From assembly GCA_030597865.1 (NCBI GenBank), contig JAUVQZ010000162.1, positions 1 to 6,593 of the forward strand: a stretch of 6,593 bases of DNA, written 5' to 3'. This stretch comes from Pseudomonadota bacterium. Lineage in GTDB: Bacteria; Desulfobacterota; Desulfobulbia; Desulfobulbales; SURF-16. The position numbers were made by a program, and so were the translations under genes. The notes under the pieces were generated by a model that was not told where the DNA came from, did no database searches, and worked only from the letters and a program-made list of their open reading frames with translations. Shown in pieces: positions 1-5,591 of this stretch (position 1 is the stretch's first letter; every line of letters begins with the position of its first letter).

Positions 1-185
1 AAAATCCAGCCAGCCATGGAAAGAACCAGGAGCAGTTTCACACCGCCGGCCAAAAAGGTCCAGAACTCACGTAGGTTTGGTTTGCTCCCGCTTACCGCAA
101 TAAGAGGGACGGCCACAAGGGATGCCAAGATGGCCAGGAGGGGAGTGGCTTCTAAAAAAGGTATTTGTTCCATAATAGTGACCAT
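1..185 (-). CDS. MnhD-like proton-translocating antiporter subunit (NuoL/M/N family), N-terminal part only
   Basis: Reading the minus strand from 185 gives an open frame to the window edge (61 codons), so the gene continues beyond position 1. The visible protein begins MVTIMEQIPFLEATPLLAIL, has a first membrane segment at about residues 12-29, a short charged loop with the motif SGSKPNLREFW at about 31-41, and a second hydrophobic segment at about 43-60. A short first helix followed by a PN(L/V)RE(F/G)W loop is typical of MnhD-like subunits in clusters that carry several antiporter-type subunits. The family forms the ion channel units of Mrp antiporters and complex I relatives. Two in-frame ATGs compete, at 185 and 173, and neither has a good Shine-Dalgarno sequence, so the start is unsettled. 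It follows mnhD after a 91-base gap, the only wide gap inside the antiporter cluster. It could be the substitute for the missing NuoL-like part of MnhA, but too little is visible to decide. Confidence 0.75.
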   Translation of the reverse strand, partial: MVTIMEQIPFLEATPLLAILASLVAVPLIAVSGSKPNLREFWTFLAGGVKLLLVLSMAGWI

Positions 186-228
186 AACCTGGAGAAGTTA
201 CAGTAAAATGTCAGAGTTAAGGGTTTTT

Positions 229-252
229 AAAAAAAATGCCCGCAAGGTGGGC
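229..252 (-). terminator. Possible intrinsic terminator or attenuator between mnhD and the next antiporter gene
   Basis: On the minus strand, GCCC (252-249) and GGGC (241-238) can pair across a 7-base loop, and one base later comes an uninterrupted run of eight T (236-229). The stem is only 4 bp, with one more possible pair beyond an A-C mismatch, so it is weak for a full terminator. A second tiny hairpin, GCGA-TTAC-TCGC followed by TTTT (276-261), lies directly after the mnhD stop codon. The next gene is on the same strand, so partial read-through is likely and the site may set different levels for the two parts of the cluster. Confidence 0.4.
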
Positions 253-276
253 TGCCATGTAAAAGCGAGTAATCGC

Positions 277-1812
277 CTATAACAGGCCCGGCGGTATGGA
301 GGGCCGGATCAGACCATTAATAATATCTTTACTGTAGAGGCCGATTAACAGCAGGGACAGGGCGGTGATCACCATGGGTAAGAGCATGGATAGCGGAGCC
401 TCGGCCATTGCCACCTTGCCTTCATGGTGGCCAGACTCTTTTTCCCTGTTAAAATCAGGGAAAAAACCTGTCTCGATAATCCGGAAGAAGATTATGGCGT
501 TAATCAGACTGGAAAACAGCAAGGCCCCTAAGAAGAACCATTGTCCCGCCTCATAGGCCCCGGTCACCAGGTACCACTTGCTGAAAAAACCGCAGGTTGG
601 CGGGATACCGATCATGGCAAAACCACCAAGCACAAAAATGGCGGCGGTGATGGGCATCTTCCTGAAAATACCGCGCATTGATTCCAGGCTTGAATCCCCT
701 GTCTTATAGATTATGGCGCCAAGGGCCATGAATACGCATAAGGTCATCATGCCGTCCGCCAGGATATGGTAGACCGCACCGATATAGCCATTGGCATTGC
801 CCAGCCAGGCCCCTCCCACCATATAGCCGACTTCAGCAATAATGATATAGGTGAGCATTCGTTTGAGATTTTTTTGGCCCAGGGCGGATATTGACCCGAA
901 AATAATGGCCACGGCCGCCATGGGCACCACCAGGTTCTGCCAGCCTAAGGTAACGAAGACATAGTTGGCGCTGAACACGGAAAACATCAGGCGAATCATC
1001 ATGTAGACGGACACCTTGGTCATCAGGGGGGCAATAAGGCAGCTGGAGGTGTTGGGGGCCAGGGTGTAGGCGTTGGGCAACCAGCCGTGGAGGGGGAAAA
1101 AGGCCATCTTTACCCAGATTCCCACCATGATCATGGCAAAGGCGATGGTTATGGAGGTTGAGTGCTGCATGGCCGCCTGGGCGAGGATCCCCTGTAAGTC
1201 GCCCATATTAAGGGAGCCGGTCTTGATATAGAGATAGCCGACGCCGAGGAGGTAGAAACTGGCGCCAATGGTGCCCATGATCAGATATTTGAAGGTGGCA
1301 AAATAGGCCCGCCCCTGTCCAAGTGCCAGTAGGCCATAGGAGGCCAAGGCGGCAATTTCCAGGGACACATAGAGATTAAAGGCGTCCCCTGTAGCTGTAA
1401 TAGCCAGCAGGCCGGCAATCAACAAACTATACAGGGTATAGTAGTTGGGAACCCGCTGTGGAATCTTTTCATGCTCAGTCCTGAAGGGCACCTCTGCGGG
1501 CACGGTTCTTTTGGAATATACCCCGACGAGCAGGGCCACCCCGGATATCATGCAGAGGACCATACTGCTCAGGTGATCAATCACCAGCTCGATACCGTGG
1601 GGAGCAGACCAGCCTCCGAGATAGTAATGGATTGATTCACCTGTGGAGAGCACCTGGCTTAAGGTGCCAAGGGCCGCGGCAAAGGTTGCTGCCATGCCCA
1701 GAACAAGTAAATAGAAGCAGAGGATATCGCTTTTCCGCCCGAAAAGGGAGATGGCCAAGGCCATCAAGAGGGGAATTGCAATGATGAGTATAGGAAGTTG
1801 GCTTTGTATCAT
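277..1812 (-). CDS. mnhD: Mrp/Mnh cation:proton antiporter subunit D (MnhD/MbhH-like, NuoM/N-related)
   Basis: A 511-residue, highly hydrophobic protein with about 14 membrane segments, the usual size for MnhD. It is a proton-channel subunit of the inner-membrane Mrp complex and homologous to NuoL/M/N of complex I. Family hallmarks are visible: a glutamate in the SLEIAALASYG segment (Glu152), a lysine before the broken helix in VKMAFFPLHGWLPNAY (Lys235), a second lysine in the next helix (APLMTKVSVY, Lys266), the KNLKRMLTYIIIAEVGYM segment (314-331) with conserved Ser/Tyr/Ala-type spacing, a histidine in GAVYHILADG (His349), and a late lysine in GFFSKWYL (Lys412). A charged loop of about 20 residues (102-122) and a C-terminal loop with NREKESGHHEGK (455-466) lie between helices. 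The start ATG overlaps the mnhC stop as ATGA, with GGAG 11 bases upstream. It is intact, with no frameshift or missing key residue seen. It could equally be called MbhH by synteny. Confidence 0.95.
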   Translation of the reverse strand: MIQSQLPILIIAIPLLMALAISLFGRKSDILCFYLLVLGMAATFAAALGTLSQVLSTGESIHYYLGGWSAPHGIELVIDHLSSMVLCMISGVALLVGVYSKRTVPAEVPFRTEHEKIPQRVPNYYTLYSLLIAGLLAITATGDAFNLYVSLEIAALASYGLLALGQGRAYFATFKYLIMGTIGASFYLLGVGYLYIKTGSLNMGDLQGILAQAAMQHSTSITIAFAMIMVGIWVKMAFFPLHGWLPNAYTLAPNTSSCLIAPLMTKVSVYMMIRLMFSVFSANYVFVTLGWQNLVVPMAAVAIIFGSISALGQKNLKRMLTYIIIAEVGYMVGGAWLGNANGYIGAVYHILADGMMTLCVFMALGAIIYKTGDSSLESMRGIFRKMPITAAIFVLGGFAMIGIPPTCGFFSKWYLVTGAYEAGQWFFLGALLFSSLINAIIFFRIIETGFFPDFNREKESGHHEGKVAMAEAPLSMLLPMVITALSLLLIGLYSKDIINGLIRPSIPPGLL

Positions 1813-2213
1813 TCCTTGATTTTCTCCAAAATTTCGTCTTCTTCGATGGTGCCATAGACCCTGTTGACCTTTTGGACAATGGCCAGAGCCACACCCAGGG
1901 TTGCAACACCCACCACAATGGCGGTGAGCATGAGAACATGGGGAAGGGGGTTGGCATAGGAAGCTGCATCAATGGCATGGGCAACAGCCCCATGGTCATG
2001 ACCATGGCCATGGGCAATAATCGGGATTGTCGCGCCCTTTTTCAATGAAACGGACACATAAAACAGAATAATAGCCGATTGAAAAATGGCCATGCCGATA
2101 ACCTTTTTCAGCAGGTTATTCTTGGCAATCATGGCGTATATGCCAATCATCAATAGAATGATAAAGGCCCAGTTGTTGTACTGACCAAGCACGGCCTCGA
2201 GAAAATTCGCCAT
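1809..2213 (-). CDS. mnhC: Mrp/Mnh antiporter subunit C (MnhC/MbhG-like, NuoK-related)
   Basis: A 134-residue small membrane protein with three hydrophobic segments (about 13-30, 36-56 and 91-113). MnhC is the NuoK-like subunit of the Mrp complex. The motif NPLPHVLMLTAIVVGVATLG (88-107) is the family signature. The start is set at ATG 2213 (MANFLEAV), because GAGG sits 9 bases upstream and the frame's longer version would overlap the preceding gene and add a hydrophilic leader foreign to the family. It starts 1 base after the mnhB stop and its own stop overlaps the mnhD start as ATGA. The loop between helices 2 and 3 carries an unusual His-rich stretch, AHGHGHDHGAVAH (67-79, five histidines). 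The C-terminal tail is acidic (GTIEEDEILEKIKE) and presumably cytoplasmic. Confidence 0.93.
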   Translation of the reverse strand: MANFLEAVLGQYNNWAFIILLMIGIYAMIAKNNLLKKVIGMAIFQSAIILFYVSVSLKKGATIPIIAHGHGHDHGAVAHAIDAASYANPLPHVLMLTAIVVGVATLGVALAIVQKVNRVYGTIEEDEILEKIKE

Positions 2214-2214
2214 C

Positions 2215-2964
2215 TTATAAGCCCTCGTCCATTTCTCCGCCTGACGCAAGGTCTGCATACAGAGAAATCATAATAAAGGTAACCGTAATGAAGACACCGA
2301 TCTCAATGCCAAGCATTCCGTGGGATCTGGCCTCAACCTCTGATACCTGCAGGATCTTACTCCAGCTGCTGTAGTTCAAGAAGTTGCCGCCAAGCAAGAG
2401 GCAGATAGCGCCAATCCCCGCGTAAATCAACACGCCAAGTCCTGAAAAGAACATTATCGTCCGTTCCTTCAGGCGGCTAAGGAGCATTTCGAGGTCGTAG
2501 GCGATGGACAGCAGGATAAAACTGGCCCCGGAAATAACGCCCCCCTGGAAACCGCCGCCAGGGCTATGGTGGCCATGGGCAAGGACATACAGGGCAAAAA
2601 GCTGCATCATGGGGGCAATAAGGCGGGCCGCTGATTTCAGGATGATATCCTGGCCCTCCCGGCAGGGACGGGGCTGGACATCTTTTTTCTTACGGCGGTG
2701 ACTCCTGCGCAGAATGGTCAGGACGGTGATACCGGCACAGAAAATAACCGCTGTTTCAAACATGGTGTCGTACCCCCGATAATCGGCCAAGACAGCGGTC
2801 ACGAAATTGGGGACAGACGTTTGTTCCATCGAATTTTCAATATAATACCTGGAGAGATGGGTGCTGGCAGGGGATTGCGGATCACCCCATTCCGGCAAAT
2901 CGTTGGTTGCCACCAACAGGATAACCCCAAGGGCTACACTGACGAGCAAGGCTATTATCTTCAA
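2215..2964 (-). CDS. mnhB: MbhE-MnhB fusion subunit of Mrp-type antiporter
   Basis: A 249-residue protein made of two recognised parts. Residues 1-88 resemble MbhE, the last domain of MnhA-type subunits: an N-terminal helix (3-19), the GDPQSPAS/HLSRYYIE region (27-43), VPNFVTAVLADYRGYDTMFE (51-70) and a second helix (69-86). A very basic linker follows (RRSHRRKKK, 86-94). Residues 100-245 are an MnhB domain with four membrane segments and the signature HGHHSPGGGFQGG (130-142). The protein sits in the inner membrane as part of the antiporter complex. The start chosen is TTG at 2964, which overlaps the preceding stop as TTGA and has an excellent GGAGG 8 bases upstream. No ATG fits, and the upstream extension of this frame is a translation of the previous gene in the wrong frame. 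Both halves are intact. The fusion of MbhE with MnhB is, as far as I recall, known in Desulfobacterota, so it is unlikely to be an assembly error. Confidence 0.9.
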   Translation of the reverse strand: MKIIALLVSVALGVILLVATNDLPEWGDPQSPASTHLSRYYIENSMEQTSVPNFVTAVLADYRGYDTMFETAVIFCAGITVLTILRRSHRRKKKDVQPRPCREGQDIILKSAARLIAPMMQLFALYVLAHGHHSPGGGFQGGVISGASFILLSIAYDLEMLLSRLKERTIMFFSGLGVLIYAGIGAICLLLGGNFLNYSSWSKILQVSEVEARSHGMLGIEIGVFITVTFIMISLYADLASGGEMDEGL

Positions 2965-3224
2965 TCTTTGGCCCTCCGTTTGACATGAAGTGCGGTGCCC
3001 AGAAACAAAATCGTGGACACCCCGGCGCCAACGGCAGCTTCGGTGAAAGCAACATCCACCGCCAGCATCTCCGTCCACAGAATACACATGAAAAAGCTAT
3101 AGGCGCCAAAGGTAATAGCGGAGCTCACCAGATCCTTTAGTTGCAGGGCAACCACGGCGCAGACCACCACCATGAGCAGAATCAATACATCAAATTGCCA
3201 TAATACCCAGCTGTTCACTTCCAT
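2961..3224 (-). CDS. MbhD-like antiporter subunit (DUF4040-type, counterpart of a C-terminal part of MnhA)
   Basis: An 87-residue membrane protein with three hydrophobic segments (about 11-28, 32-50 and 62-80). It matches the MbhD domain, which in classical Mrp systems is part of the C-terminal end of the large subunit MnhA and in Mbh hydrogenase clusters is a separate subunit. Visible family features are the LKDLVSSAITFGAYSF region (29-44), then LAVDVAFTEAAVGAGV (54-69) with the conserved acidic residues Asp57 and Glu62 in or near the membrane. The start is ATG 3224 (MEVNSWVLWQFD), with GAGG about 10 bases upstream. The longer reading of the frame, from 3317, would overlap most of the mnhG tail and add 31 hydrophilic residues that do not look like the family. 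The gene begins 4 bases after mnhG and overlaps the next gene by 4 bases (TTGA). Confidence 0.87.
   Translation of the reverse strand: MEVNSWVLWQFDVLILLMVVVCAVVALQLKDLVSSAITFGAYSFFMCILWTEMLAVDVAFTEAAVGAGVSTILFLGTALHVKRRAKD
2973..2977 (-). promoter_or_regulatory. Strong ribosome binding site that fixes the TTG start of the MbhE-MnhB gene
   Basis: The minus strand reads GGAGG at 2977-2973, eight bases before the TTG at 2964-2962. This is the best Shine-Dalgarno match seen in the cluster. It lies inside the 3' end of the MbhD-like gene, whose TGA stop shares three bases with the TTG start, an arrangement that suits translational coupling. Confidence 0.7.
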
Positions 3225-3228
3225 ATCA

Positions 3229-3597
3229 TCATGACCTCTCGTCTTCCTTGATAAGGCAGTGAGAGACAGAGCCGTCTCTGGTGCCCCAATGATCAATTTT
3301 TGAGCCATAACCAGCATCCATTATGGCGTGGGTCGCGGTGGGCCCGGTAATGAAGATTAAAACTGCGATAAAAACAATCTTAAAGGCAACCAGGAGGCTG
3401 GCCAGATCCGGGTGGTGCAGCTGGTATGCGGCAAAACCGAATAAAATCATCATGGTGGACAGGGTGTCACCCTTGCCCGCTGCATGCATACGGGTATAAA
3501 AGTCAGGGAAACGCAATATCCCCACTGTTGCCCCCAGGAAAAATATCCAGCCTATGCCTGTGAACAGGACAACAATGGTATTCAGGTACATACTCAT
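3229..3597 (-). CDS. mnhG: Mrp/Mnh antiporter subunit G (MnhG/MbhC-like)
   Basis: A 122-residue protein with three membrane segments (about 8-28, 44-60 and 68-85). The signature GILRFPDFYTRMHAAGKGDT (26-45) and the downstream ITGPTATHAIMDAGY (83-97) identify it firmly as MnhG, a small subunit needed for assembly and function of Mrp antiporters. After the family core comes a polar tail of about 25 residues (KIDHWGTRDGSVSHCLIKEDERS) that I do not recognise as conserved. The first ATG (3597) overlaps the mnhF stop as ATGA and has AGAGG 7 bases upstream. A second ATG two codons later has a poorer spacing. Confidence 0.95.
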   Translation of the reverse strand: MSMYLNTIVVLFTGIGWIFFLGATVGILRFPDFYTRMHAAGKGDTLSTMMILFGFAAYQLHHPDLASLLVAFKIVFIAVLIFITGPTATHAIMDAGYGSKIDHWGTRDGSVSHCLIKEDERS

Positions 3598-3890
3598 AAT
3601 TCAACCTCTTCTTTCTCGATCATGCCGGCCGACCTGTTCCTCTGAAAGAATCGGGCTGTGGCCAGGGAAACCATAAAATTCAACAGGGCATAGGCCAGGG
3701 CAATGTCAATGAACATATCAATCCTGCCAAGGGATGCGCCGATGATTAAGATCAATAATGTTGACTTGGTACCAATAACATTGACGCCGATAAGGCGATC
3801 AATGGCAGTTGGTCCTTTGACGACACGAACCAGGGTTAAAAACATAAGTAGAATGAGGGCCGTGCCCAAGAGGACGAAATAGTTTTCCAT
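3594..3890 (-). CDS. mnhF: Mrp/Mnh antiporter subunit F (MnhF/MbhB-like)
   Basis: A 98-residue protein with three membrane segments (about 4-21, 36-53 and 58-79), the standard MnhF layout. The conserved first loop VRVVKGPTAIDRLIGVNVIG (21-40) carries the GPT-x2-DR motif, and DIALAYALLNF (62-72) in the third helix is typical, with an aspartate at its start. The C-terminal tail is charged (IEKEEVEL). The subunit acts in the inner membrane as part of the antiporter complex; in some bacteria single MnhF homologues have also been linked to bile-salt or solute efflux, but the full cluster here points to antiport. The start shares one base with the mnhE stop (TAATG), with GAGG 10 bases upstream. Confidence 0.95.
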   Translation of the reverse strand: MENYFVLLGTALILLMFLTLVRVVKGPTAIDRLIGVNVIGTKSTLLILIIGASLGRIDMFIDIALAYALLNFMVSLATARFFQRNRSAGMIEKEEVEL

Positions 3891-4420
3891 TATTTGCCAG
3901 CCTCAATTTGGTGAAGAATTTCCGGCTCAAATACAGCAGCAACACGCCGCTCCATGCCGTTGATAACGTCGCTGTCCTCAAGGTCGCCCGCTGCAGGTCC
4001 GGTGATGGCATGGACTAAAAAGACACCATCCTCAATGCGTATTGTCACCGTCCCAGGGGTCAAGGTGATGGAATTTGCCAGGACAAATTGGGCAAATGGT
4101 GTTTTCAGGTGAGGTTTGAAGGAAAAGATGTATGGATCAAGGACTTGATCCATCTTCTTGGTGGTCAAGGCCAACTTTAAAACATACATATTGGCATAAA
4201 TGATCTGGGCCACCAGCCATACTGCGTACTGGACAAACCGACCAGCCTGGAGAAGCCGGTAGCCAAAGCCCTTTTGCCGGTCCTGGAAGAGTAGATCCCC
4301 AGAGATCATGGCGACAATGGCGCTGGATATCACACCCAAGGCCAAATGAAACAGATCAAATTTTCCTGACATGGTGATCCAAAGGCCGAACATCAGTAGG
4401 AATGTCATAAAACCGAACAT
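3890..4420 (-). CDS. mnhE: Mrp/Mnh antiporter subunit E (MnhE/MbhA-like)
   Basis: A 176-residue protein, within the usual range for MnhE. Two N-terminal membrane segments (about 2-18 and 23-42) are separated by SGKFDLFHLALG, a third spans about 62-84, and a soluble C-terminal domain follows with the family signature LANSITLTPGTVTIRI (114-129). It is the first gene of the antiporter cluster. The ATG at 4420 is the only sensible start, since an in-frame stop lies three codons upstream, but the nearest GAGG is 13 bases away, longer than ideal. This may mean weak initiation of the whole cluster or a different mode of control. The C-terminal end (residues 146-176) is acidic and polar. The gene follows a 94-base gap after the signalling module and is coupled to mnhF by a one-base stop/start overlap. 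Confidence 0.95.
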   Translation of the reverse strand: MFGFMTFLLMFGLWITMSGKFDLFHLALGVISSAIVAMISGDLLFQDRQKGFGYRLLQAGRFVQYAVWLVAQIIYANMYVLKLALTTKKMDQVLDPYIFSFKPHLKTPFAQFVLANSITLTPGTVTIRIEDGVFLVHAITGPAAGDLEDSDVINGMERRVAAVFEPEILHQIEAGK

Positions 4421-4514
4421 AATTTTCTATGATCCTCTTTATGGTTGATCCATGGTTATTGCTTCCACGGATAAGTAATTAAGTTAATGCCCCTTCTATA
4501 TTATCGATGAGGGC
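4421..4514 (-). promoter_or_regulatory. Leader between signalling module and antiporter operon, with candidate sigma70-type promoter and weak hairpin
   Basis: On the minus strand CTGACG (4526-4521, inside the last codons of the upstream gene) and TAATAT (4503-4498) are separated by exactly 17 bases; each matches 4 of 6 bases of the sigma70 consensus. This would start transcription at about 4491 and give a leader of some 70 bases before mnhE. The same DNA can fold a 4-5 bp stem between GCCC (4514-4511) and GGGC (4492-4489), followed by AT-rich sequence without a T-run, so it is a poor terminator. Both readings are weak. The gap may simply be read through from the upstream genes. Confidence 0.25.
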
Positions 4515-5198
4515 CTAAGGCGTCAGGGAGGGGATGCGTAATATAAGCCTCATGTGTCTACCCTCACCGTGTTTTTCTATAAAAGAGGCGCCCATCTTGG
4601 TAATGGCAAAGTGAAAGGCCTCACAAAGGATCTCTTCTTTTATCGGGCTAAACGGCATATCGCCCTGGCCTGTCATGGTCAGGGTTAACTGGCTGCTATC
4701 ACCATGGGGCTCTGTGCTGATTTTAATTATGTCCCGGGCACTTGATCCTTCCAGGGCGGCATCAAAGAGACAGAAGAAGATGAACTGCACCAGGGAGGGA
4801 TTATTATAGGTGCCGGGCAGTTCAGTGGAAAATGATGTGTCCAGGTCAACCTGCTTCATATTGGCAAATCGGTGCAGCAGGGTAAGCTCTTCAAAAATCA
4901 ATTCATTGACCTGGAAGGTGGCCAGGGGGGTATCCATGCGGTGGGCAAAGCGGTTGAGGTGTTGAGCCATTTCTGCGGCCTTTGCCACCCTGTCTTTTGT
5001 TGTCGCGACTATTTTTTCCAGGCGGGCGGCCAGGGTCTCATCGGTGATTTGCTGCATTTCAAGGAGGTCTGCAAGGAGGCCGTTCGACTCGTTGATGATT
5101 GCCAGGTGGTTTTTTTGCTCATGGGTGAAACCTGCCATGAGGCGACCAAGGGTATTGAGTTGCCGGCAACGAAGTTTATCTTCTTCATGGATGACCAT
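4515..5198 (-). CDS. Degenerate histidine-kinase-like protein with intact phosphoacceptor box but no ATP-binding motifs
   Basis: A 227-residue soluble protein without membrane segments or sensor domain. Residues 9-90 look like a histidine-kinase dimerisation domain: TLGRLMAGFTHEQKNHLAII (16-35) lines up with the H-box of the neighbouring kinase, keeping the phosphoacceptor His26, Glu27 and Asn30 but replacing the usual proline by His31. The helix end LNRFAHRMD (81-89) and the VNELI segment (97-101) also match the neighbour. The rest has the length and hydrophobic pattern of a HATPase domain, yet the boxes are gone: the N-box asparagines are absent (FIFFCLFDAALEG, 139-151), the G1 DxGxG motif is MTGQGDMPF (175-183), and no GxGLGL-type lid is present. 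ATP binding is therefore unlikely. This is the design of Spo0B and ChpT phosphotransferases, though an RR phosphatase or partner of the kinase is also possible. The start ATG has AGGA 8 bases upstream. It starts 11 bases after the receiver gene. The homology is confident; the role is inferred. Confidence 0.85.
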   Translation of the reverse strand: MVIHEEDKLRCRQLNTLGRLMAGFTHEQKNHLAIINESNGLLADLLEMQQITDETLAARLEKIVATTKDRVAKAAEMAQHLNRFAHRMDTPLATFQVNELIFEELTLLHRFANMKQVDLDTSFSTELPGTYNNPSLVQFIFFCLFDAALEGSSARDIIKISTEPHGDSSQLTLTMTGQGDMPFSPIKEEILCEAFHFAITKMGASFIEKHGEGRHMRLILRIPSLTP

Positions 5199-5209
5199 TA
5201 TTCAGTTCC

Positions 5210-5590
5210 TTATGCGATGCCGTGGCGTTTATTATAGGCCAAGTTTATTTTTTCAAGCAGCTCGGCAAGTTCAATGGGTTTCATTATGTAGTCAAAGGCG
5301 CCTTTTTCCATGCCCTCAACTCCACTGGCTGTGGAACCATGGCCGGTGAGCATGATGACCTCAATGGAGGGGTCTTTGGCCTTGATGCCCTCCAATACCT
5401 CAAGTCCGCTGAGATCCGGCATTTTCAGGTCCAAAATAACAACATCCGGCTGGGATGCGGATACCATTTCCAAGGCATCCTTGCCATTATTGGCTATCTG
5501 CGCCGCCAGGCCCCGCAGCTCCATGCGTTCGGCCAAGGTTGCCGCAAATTCCACCTCGTCGTCAACTATTAACAGGTTAATTTTATTCAT
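5210..5590 (-). CDS. Single-domain response regulator (CheY/Spo0F-like receiver)
   Basis: A 126-residue protein that is only a receiver domain. The active site is complete: acidic pair Asp10-Asp11 in LLIVDDE, phosphoacceptor Asp54 in VVILDLKMPDLSG, Thr82 in VIMLTGHGS and Lys104 in YIMKP. The sequence around these residues is of the NtrC type, with Tyr101 at the aromatic switch position. There is no DNA-binding, enzymatic or other output domain, so it must act by protein contact or by passing its phosphate on. The start is ATG 5590, with GAGG 6 bases upstream; the frame stays open further upstream, but that stretch is the end of the kinase gene in another frame. It begins one base after the kinase stop codon, so the pair is almost certainly co-translated and cognate. 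Confidence 0.95.
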   Translation of the reverse strand: MNKINLLIVDDEVEFAATLAERMELRGLAAQIANNGKDALEMVSASQPDVVILDLKMPDLSGLEVLEGIKAKDPSIEVIMLTGHGSTASGVEGMEKGAFDYIMKPIELAELLEKINLAYNKRHGIA

Positions 5591-5591
5591 T

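Noticed and set aside
186..228. Possible promoter for the last antiporter gene
   Set aside because: A CTGACA-like hexamer is present on the minus strand, but no -10 element lies at a suitable distance before the start codon.
16..282. Plus-strand open frame of 88 codons at the window start
   Set aside because: It crosses the minus-strand antiporter gene and the spacer, has no recognisable domain and no ribosome site in a convincing position.
1990..2007. Perfect 18-base palindrome CCATGGTCATGACCATGG
   Set aside because: It falls within the His/Gly/Asp codons of the mnhC loop, where GGTCAT-type codons readily make palindromes; no second copy or operator context was seen.
2965..3087. Upstream extension of the MbhE-MnhB frame beginning MYSVDGDAGGG
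   Set aside because: The extension overlaps the MbhD-like gene in another frame, is rich in Cys, Arg and His unlike the family, and lacks a ribosome site, whereas the TTG at 2964 has an excellent one.
3225..3317. Upstream extension of the MbhD-like gene beginning MLVMAQKL
   Set aside because: It overlaps the mnhG tail in another frame and adds 31 residues outside the MbhD family; the ATG at 3224 has a ribosome site and follows mnhG by 4 bases.
4440..4454. Five-codon reading frame (MDQP) ahead of mnhE that could be a leader peptide
   Set aside because: Too short and without repeated codons for a regulatory amino acid or a clear ribosome site; likely chance.
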